Positions 60,258 through 64,000 of a DNA stretch of 64,000 nucleotides are shown one piece after another. Position 1 is the first letter of the stretch, and every line of letters begins with the position of its first letter. Source of the stretch: JBFHRE01 sp041746105 (GTDB taxonomy: Bacteria > Actinomycetota > Acidimicrobiia > Spongiisociales > ZC4RG35); assembly GCA_041746105.1 (NCBI GenBank), contig JBGTHP010000032.1:183960-247959 (forward strand), read 5' to 3'. A model generated the notes under the pieces. That model had not been told where the DNA came from, searched no databases, and worked only from the letters and a program-made list of their open reading frames with translations. Position numbers and translations under genes: made by a program.

Positions 60258-60668
60258 TCAACGCCCGACCGTTTCGAGAATCAAAACCGGAATCGTGCGG
60301 GAGGTCCGGGTTTCGTACTCGGCGAAACCGGGATAGGCCTTCTTCTGTTTGGTCCAGATCGCTTCGCGCTCGGAGCCGTCGGCAATCCGCGCCTTGACCT
60401 CGATCTCTTCTGTCCCGATCTCGATTTTGGCGGCCGGGTTGGCGATGAGATTGTGATACCAATCCGGGTGGGTGGGCGCGCCCGCCTTGGATGCGAAGAC
60501 CGCATAGCCGTCACCGACCGCTTGATACATCATCGGGTTGATCCTGGCCGCGCCGGTCTTGGCACCGGTGCTGTGAAGTAGGAGAAGCGGCGCCCCTTCG
60601 AACTGTCCCCCAACCTTGCCGTCGTTTGATCGGAACTCCTCGATGATTGCCTGATTCCAGTTCGCCAT
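60258..60668 (-). CDS. Deazaflavin (F420)-dependent nitroreductase family protein
   Basis: 136 residues. Split-barrel DDN-like protein. Seen: WNQAIIEEFRSNDGKVGGQF, LLLLHSTGAKTGAARINPMM, AVFASKAGAPTHPDWYHNLI and PAAKIEIGTEEIEVKAR, which are the characteristic strings of the family. Reduces quinones or nitro compounds with F420H2 in mycobacteria. TTGGAG precedes ATG 60668. Supports an actinobacterial F420-using host. Confidence 0.88.
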   Translation of the reverse strand: MANWNQAIIEEFRSNDGKVGGQFEGAPLLLLHSTGAKTGAARINPMMYQAVGDGYAVFASKAGAPTHPDWYHNLIANPAAKIEIGTEEIEVKARIADGSEREAIWTKQKKAYPGFAEYETRTSRTIPVLILETVGR

Positions 60669-60736
60669 GTGTGTTTCTCCAATGTGTTGGCTTCTCTGTC
60701 AACGAGACGGGCCTCCGAATGATTCCGGACGGCCGA

Positions 60737-60742
60737 TAGTGT
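60737..60742 (+). promoter_or_regulatory. Candidate -10 box TAGTGT for the MFS gene
   Basis: TAGTGT, 9 nt, then ATG 60752. Confidence 0.35.
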
Positions 60743-60751
60743 GCGGCGATC

Positions 60752-61981
60752 ATGCGTAAACGCATCCATTACGGGTGGATCGTGGTGGCGGTTGCGACTG
60801 CCGTCACCACCATCAATGCAGGCACCCGTTCGACCCTTGGTGCGTTCCTGTTGCCGATCGAACGGGACACCGGTCTCAGCAAAACCCAGATCTCGTTCGC
60901 CGCCTCGATTGGCCTCCTGTTGTACGGCCTCGGGGCACCGTTGGGTGGATTGCTCATGCGCAAGTACGGGATAAGGCGAACCACCCTCATCTCACTCACG
61001 ATCACCACCGTGGCAATGTTCGCTTCGGCGCGGGTTTCTTCGCTCGCCGGCCTCACCTTCTGGTTTGGCTTGGTTTCCGGTGTCGGCACCGGGATGATCG
61101 CCGGGCCACTCGGCGCTTCTGTTGCCAACCGCTGGTTTGTCCAGCGCAGAGGCCTGGTGACCGGGATCCTCGGTGCGGCCACCAGCGCGGGTCTCCTCGT
61201 CTTTTACCCACTGCTGACCTGGATGGCCGTCACGAACGGGTGGCGCACCGCCTCGGTCTCGCTGGCCTGGATGGTGGCGGTCCTGCTCGCGCCGGTGGCG
61301 TGGTTCATGAAAAACGACCCGGCCGACGTGGGTGCCGAACCCTACGGCGGGGAGAGCACCGACCTCGTCGAACCGCCAGGAAGTGAGAAGGGTCTCATGT
61401 CCAGGGCGCGGCGGTCACCCGAGTTCTGGCTGCTGGCAGGGACCTTCGGTGTTTGTGGCGCGACATCGAACGGCCTCGTCGGTCAGCATTTCATCCCCCA
61501 CGCCGTCGACCATGGTTTCACCGAACTGGTTGCCGCCAACTGGCTGGCGGTGATGGGTGGATTCAACTTTGTCGGCGTTCTCTTGTCAGGACATCTCACC
61601 GACCGGGTCGATCCCCGCAAGCTGCTTCTCGCCTACTACTCGTTTCGTGGGGTGAGCCTCTTTTTCTTGCCCTTCATCCACGACAGTGTTTCGATCGGCA
61701 TCTTCACCATCTTGTTCGGGTTGGACTACATCGCCACGGTGCCACCGACGATCATGTTGTGCGCCAACGTGTTCGGCCGCCGCAACGCCGGCCAGATCTA
61801 CGGCTGGGTGTTTGCTTCCCACCAACTCGGGGCAGGGGCGGCGGCGTGGGCGGCGGGTGCCACCCGTGACGGTTTCGGTGACTACGGCCCCGCGTTCCTG
61901 GTGGCGGGCGGGGTGGCGGTGATGGCCGGGTTTGCGGCCCTGGTCATCGGTCGGTCTTCCGCGGCCACCGCCACCGCCTGA
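60752..61981 (+). CDS. MFS transporter (oxalate/formate antiporter or monocarboxylate-like)
   Basis: 409 residues, about 12 helices. Opens with RKRIHYGWIVVAVATAVTTI, like the monocarboxylate/OFA group (HYGWIVV). Seen: GAPLGGLLMRKYGIRRTTLI (loop 2-3 motif A) and SGHLTDRVDPRKLLL in the second half, plus VANRWFVQRRGLVTGILGAA. Substrate probably a small organic acid; not provable from sequence. Convergent with the DUF4260 gene, 2 bases between stops. Confidence 0.85.
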   Translation: MRKRIHYGWIVVAVATAVTTINAGTRSTLGAFLLPIERDTGLSKTQISFAASIGLLLYGLGAPLGGLLMRKYGIRRTTLISLTITTVAMFASARVSSLAGLTFWFGLVSGVGTGMIAGPLGASVANRWFVQRRGLVTGILGAATSAGLLVFYPLLTWMAVTNGWRTASVSLAWMVAVLLAPVAWFMKNDPADVGAEPYGGESTDLVEPPGSEKGLMSRARRSPEFWLLAGTFGVCGATSNGLVGQHFIPHAVDHGFTELVAANWLAVMGGFNFVGVLLSGHLTDRVDPRKLLLAYYSFRGVSLFFLPFIHDSVSIGIFTILFGLDYIATVPPTIMLCANVFGRRNAGQIYGWVFASHQLGAGAAAWAAGATRDGFGDYGPAFLVAGGVAVMAGFAALVIGRSSAATATA

Positions 61982-61983
61982 CC

Positions 61984-62334
61984 TCAACGCAAGGAACCGA
62001 GGTGGGTGTCCTTGAAACCGCTCTGATACTTGAGTCCGTATCCGAACATCCGGTCCATCCCGATGTGCGCCGCCCAGATCAGACCCACTGCCAGCGCCTG
62101 GGGCCATTCAAAGAACCACCAGAGGCCCATGGTCGCGATCGGCATGAGATAAAAGTGCCCGACGTTGTATAGAAGGGCGCCGAGTTTTGTGTCGCGGACG
62201 TATCCCAGCATGAACAGGTCTGGGGCGAGAATCAGTGCCGCAAACAGCACCCAGCTGGCGTCGACCAGTGCGTAGATGACGGTTGTCGCCACCAACACCG
62301 CCGCCGCCTCCACCCTTTGAAACAAAACCGGCAT
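61984..62334 (-). CDS. DUF4260-type membrane protein
   Basis: 116 residues, about four helices (VEAAAVLVATTVIYALV; WVLFAALILAPDLFMLGYV; FYLMPIATMGLWWFFEW; ALAVGLIWAAHIGMDRMFGY). HIGMDRMFGYGLKY, then GFKDTHLG at the C-terminus, is the family hallmark. Function unknown. Two bases downstream of the MOSC gene on the same strand, so probably co-transcribed. Confidence 0.8.
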   Translation of the reverse strand: MPVLFQRVEAAAVLVATTVIYALVDASWVLFAALILAPDLFMLGYVRDTKLGALLYNVGHFYLMPIATMGLWWFFEWPQALAVGLIWAAHIGMDRMFGYGLKYQSGFKDTHLGSLR

Positions 62335-62336
62335 GG

Positions 62337-62780
62337 TCAGGCCCTGGCCGGCTTCAGCTCGACCAGGTCGCCGACACGGATGACGCCCCCTTTGATCACC
62401 TGGGCGGTGACCCCCGCCTTGGCTTTGAGCGCCTGGCGGCCACCTTCCCCGTACACCTCGTCCATCAACTCACAGGGTGCGCAGTCACGCCAGACCTCGA
62501 GTTCTGTGTCTCCGATGACAATGACCGCCCCGTGGCGGCGGGAAAGCTCCGGCAAGTCGACCACCAGGTTCCTTCTCGAATCGACCGGGTCCATCTCGAC
62601 CCCGAGTTCGGCTGCCGCCTTTTCGAACTCGCCCGTGCAGACGACGGTGACCTGTCGCACATTGCCGGCATGCCGGTCACCTTCGATCCCGACACCGGCA
62701 ACAAGAACAGCCGAATCGTGGGCTACGAGGGTTGCCCCGTAGTCGGGTGCAGTTGTGATCGATAGAAGCCGAGCTGTCAT
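62337..62780 (-). CDS. MOSC-domain protein
   Basis: 147 residues, a single MOSC domain related to the C-terminus of molybdenum cofactor sulfurase. Seen: GIEGDRHAGNVRQVTVVCTG, SRRNLVVDLPELSRRHG and the conserved Cys in VWRDCAPCELMDEV. Such small MOSC proteins bind molybdenum cofactor or carry sulfur. It may serve the molybdoenzyme at 38640, though they are not linked. Confidence 0.85.
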   Translation of the reverse strand: MTARLLSITTAPDYGATLVAHDSAVLVAGVGIEGDRHAGNVRQVTVVCTGEFEKAAAELGVEMDPVDSRRNLVVDLPELSRRHGAVIVIGDTELEVWRDCAPCELMDEVYGEGGRQALKAKAGVTAQVIKGGVIRVGDLVELKPARA

Positions 62781-62811
62781 GGGCCGTCCACCTTATCCGG
62801 CCACGGTCAAA

Positions 62812-62817
62812 TAGGAT
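62812..62817 (+). promoter_or_regulatory. Candidate -10 box TAGGAT for the gene at 62824
   Basis: TAGGAT, 6 nt, then ATG 62824. Confidence 0.4.
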
Positions 62818-62823
62818 CTGAAT

Positions 62824-63060
62824 ATGAGCGCAAGGCCGGCCAACCCGACGCCTGACGACGTGGCAGAACTGCTCAGAGAACGACGCCTCGAAACGGCATA
62901 CGAGGCGCGGCCCTGGTACCAGCGCAACGACTATCTCGGATGGATCAGCCGGGCGAGTCGACTGGAGACTCGCCAAAAACGGATCGATCAGATGCTCGAC
63001 GAACTCGAACAAGGCGGGGTCTACATGAAGATGGACCACCCCGCCAGCGCACGCGACTGA
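62824..63060 (+). CDS. YdeI/OmpD-associated family small protein
   Basis: 78 residues. RPWYQRNDYLGWISRASRLE, then TRQKRIDQMLDELEQGGVYM, matches the C-terminal helical part of YdeI/OmdA-like proteins, found here as a stand-alone unit without the larger DUF1801/1905-type domain. Function unknown; no membrane segment. Leaderless-type promoter upstream. Confidence 0.75.
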   Translation: MSARPANPTPDDVAELLRERRLETAYEARPWYQRNDYLGWISRASRLETRQKRIDQMLDELEQGGVYMKMDHPASARD

Positions 63061-63061
63061 T

Positions 63062-63313
63062 TCAGCGAGAACCCATTCGGCGGTAGATCAACAGCGCAAT
63101 CACAGCGCCGATCAACGACCCGATGAACTGGGCCGGTGTCAGTTCGCCCAGCACGCGATCGGTGAACACCACCGCCAGCAGGCCACCAACGAAGCTGCCG
63201 ACCACACCGAGCACGATGGTTGCCAGGATGCCCATGGAGTCTTTGCCAGGGACCACAGCCCTCGCCACCAACCCAACGACAAAGCCGACTATCAGAAATA
63301 CAACGATGCCCAA
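63062..63313 (-). CDS. GlsB/YeaQ/YmgE-type stress membrane protein
   Basis: 83 residues, three helices: GIVVFLIVGFVVGLVARAVV, then PGKDSMGILATIVLGVVGSF, VGGLLAVVF, and FIGSLIGAVIALLIYRRMG. This is the transglycosylase-associated family, small inner-membrane proteins linked to general stress. TTG 63313 is proposed as start because AGAAGGGA lies ~7 bases ahead; ATT 63316 is possible. The longer frame to 63598 is not protein-like. Convergent with the previous gene, 1 base apart. Confidence 0.8.
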   Translation of the reverse strand: MGIVVFLIVGFVVGLVARAVVPGKDSMGILATIVLGVVGSFVGGLLAVVFTDRVLGELTPAQFIGSLIGAVIALLIYRRMGSR

Positions 63314-63456
63314 AATGATTCCCTTCTCGCTTGGCTGGTCACGGTAGCTCTGGACCGGGCCAAATCCCACACGGCCGGGTTCGAAGACACCTCGCGATGG
63401 GGGTTGACAGCTCGTGGGGGTTGACACCCGGCACGCGCTCGGGCATCGTTTGAAGG

Positions 63457-64000
63457 ATGCGGAGGGTTGGGGAAGTGATCCTTCTATTGGTCTGTTCACT
63501 GGTGCTTGCGGCCTGCTCTGACACCGCTTCGCCCACGACGTCTCAGGCGACTGCGCCCGTGACGTCGACCACGGTGACGGCAACAACTCCACCAGCAACT
63601 AACGCAAGCGTGGTGACCGTTCCTACACCGACTTTGGCGTCTGGTTCGGTGGGTGATCCTGCCGCCATCGCCGAGGCCCACGAAAGTGCGTTGCGTGGCA
63701 TCCGACTCAGCCCGGAGTCTTTCCCACCGGGTGCGATCGACATCGACATTCCCTGGCCCGACACCACCAACCCCGACCCCGTCGTCGCCCTTCGATCGAT
63801 CTGGGAATTCGACGCCTGGGTCGCAACCACGCTCCCCTATGACCGGCTGGCCATGCTCTACCTGGCAGAAGATTCCTCCGCCTGGGATCGGGCGGGGGAG
63901 TTCATCGAAGAACTCGACCAGAAGCAATGGATGGTCGAGTTCGACGGGCCCGGTTTTGTATGGAAAGAAGGCGCGGTGGTCGAGGCCGGGGACAGCCTGG
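63457..64000 (+). CDS. Lipoprotein, N-terminal part (runs off window)
   Basis: Open frame to the window end, at least 181 residues. MRRVGEVILLLVCSLVLAAC is a lipoprotein signal with Cys20; a Thr/Pro-rich spacer (TTSQATAPVTSTTVTATTPP) follows, then a domain with AAIAEAHESALRGIRLSPES and MLYLAEDSSAWDRAGEFIEE. ATG 63457 gives the basic n-region; GTG 63475, with GGAGG ahead, would lack it. Not recognised beyond the signal. Confidence 0.6.
   Translation, partial: MRRVGEVILLLVCSLVLAACSDTASPTTSQATAPVTSTTVTATTPPATNASVVTVPTPTLASGSVGDPAAIAEAHESALRGIRLSPESFPPGAIDIDIPWPDTTNPDPVVALRSIWEFDAWVATTLPYDRLAMLYLAEDSSAWDRAGEFIEELDQKQWMVEFDGPGFVWKEGAVVEAGDSL

Noticed and set aside
1..64000. CRISPR arrays, prophage or insertion sequences
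   Set aside because: No regularly spaced repeats with unique spacers, and no transposase, integrase or phage structural genes. The holin-like gene at 487 is a common chromosomal family.

Overview
The window is high-GC and almost fully coding. Genes are short-spaced, many with 4-base start/stop overlaps, and GTG or TTG starts are common. Several gene families typical of Actinomycetota are present (a TIGR03084-type protein, a deazaflavin-type nitroreductase, an ECF42-type sigma factor with a DGPF partner, a SARP fragment). At least a dozen start codons lie 6-9 nt after a TANNNT hexamer, the arrangement expected for leaderless mRNAs. I infer an actinobacterium, perhaps an Acidimicrobiia-like one; the lineage is inference, not proven.

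Layout. 1-0.9 kb: 5' part of tryptophan 2,3-dioxygenase and a holin-like membrane protein. 0.95-5.4 kb: a tight operon of family III CoA-transferase, a catalytically dead SDR-like protein, an SDR, a 580-aa fusion of a SerA-type dehydrogenase with an SbnI/SerK-like ParB-Srx domain, and a MaoC hydratase. 5.4-9.5 kb: GMC oxidoreductase, acyl-CoA carboxylase carboxyltransferase, SDR. 9.5-12.5 kb: a scarred segment bounded by two 123-bp direct repeats of the SDR 3' end, with a truncated SARP regulator at one edge and a truncated membrane-protein pseudogene at the other. 12.5-20.1 kb: vWA lipoprotein, S10 peptidase, biotin carboxylase/BCCP, hydroxyisobutyrate-type dehydrogenase. 20.2-27.5 kb: esterase, polyamine ABC transporter and aminoaldehyde dehydrogenase. 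27.6-30.6 kb: response regulator, HEAT-repeat protein and processive glycosyltransferase in one operon. 31.4-34.9 kb: methionine synthesis (metY, hydrolase, SAM riboswitch, metX). 35.1-38.6 kb: a tiny membrane protein, methyltransferase and sulfatase-like membrane enzyme. 38.6-49.2 kb: molybdopterin oxidoreductase, P5C dehydrogenase, NmrA-like protein, a HisA-fold protein lacking its catalytic Asp, NHEJ polymerase, Ig-repeat surface protein and histidine kinase. 49.4-53.2 kb: tRNA-Lys with a hairpin array behind it, cysteine-synthase family enzyme, possible nuclease, DGPF protein and ECF sigma factor. 53.2-64 kb: membrane proteins, S51 peptidase, GNAT, PuuD-like hydrolase, a hydrophobic zinc metalloprotease, a two-component pair, cytosine deaminase, F420-type reductase, MFS permease, MOSC protein and small stress proteins.

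Connections. CoA-transferase, SDRs, MaoC, carboxylase subunits and the hydroxyisobutyrate dehydrogenase suggest breakdown of branched or unusual acyl-CoAs. Polyamine import, the aminoaldehyde dehydrogenase and the PuuD-like hydrolase fit putrescine to GABA. metX, metY and the SAM riboswitch form a methionine unit. The strongest novelty candidates are the SerA-SbnI/SerK fusion, the HisA-like protein with altered active site, and the Trp/Cys-rich membrane metalloprotease.
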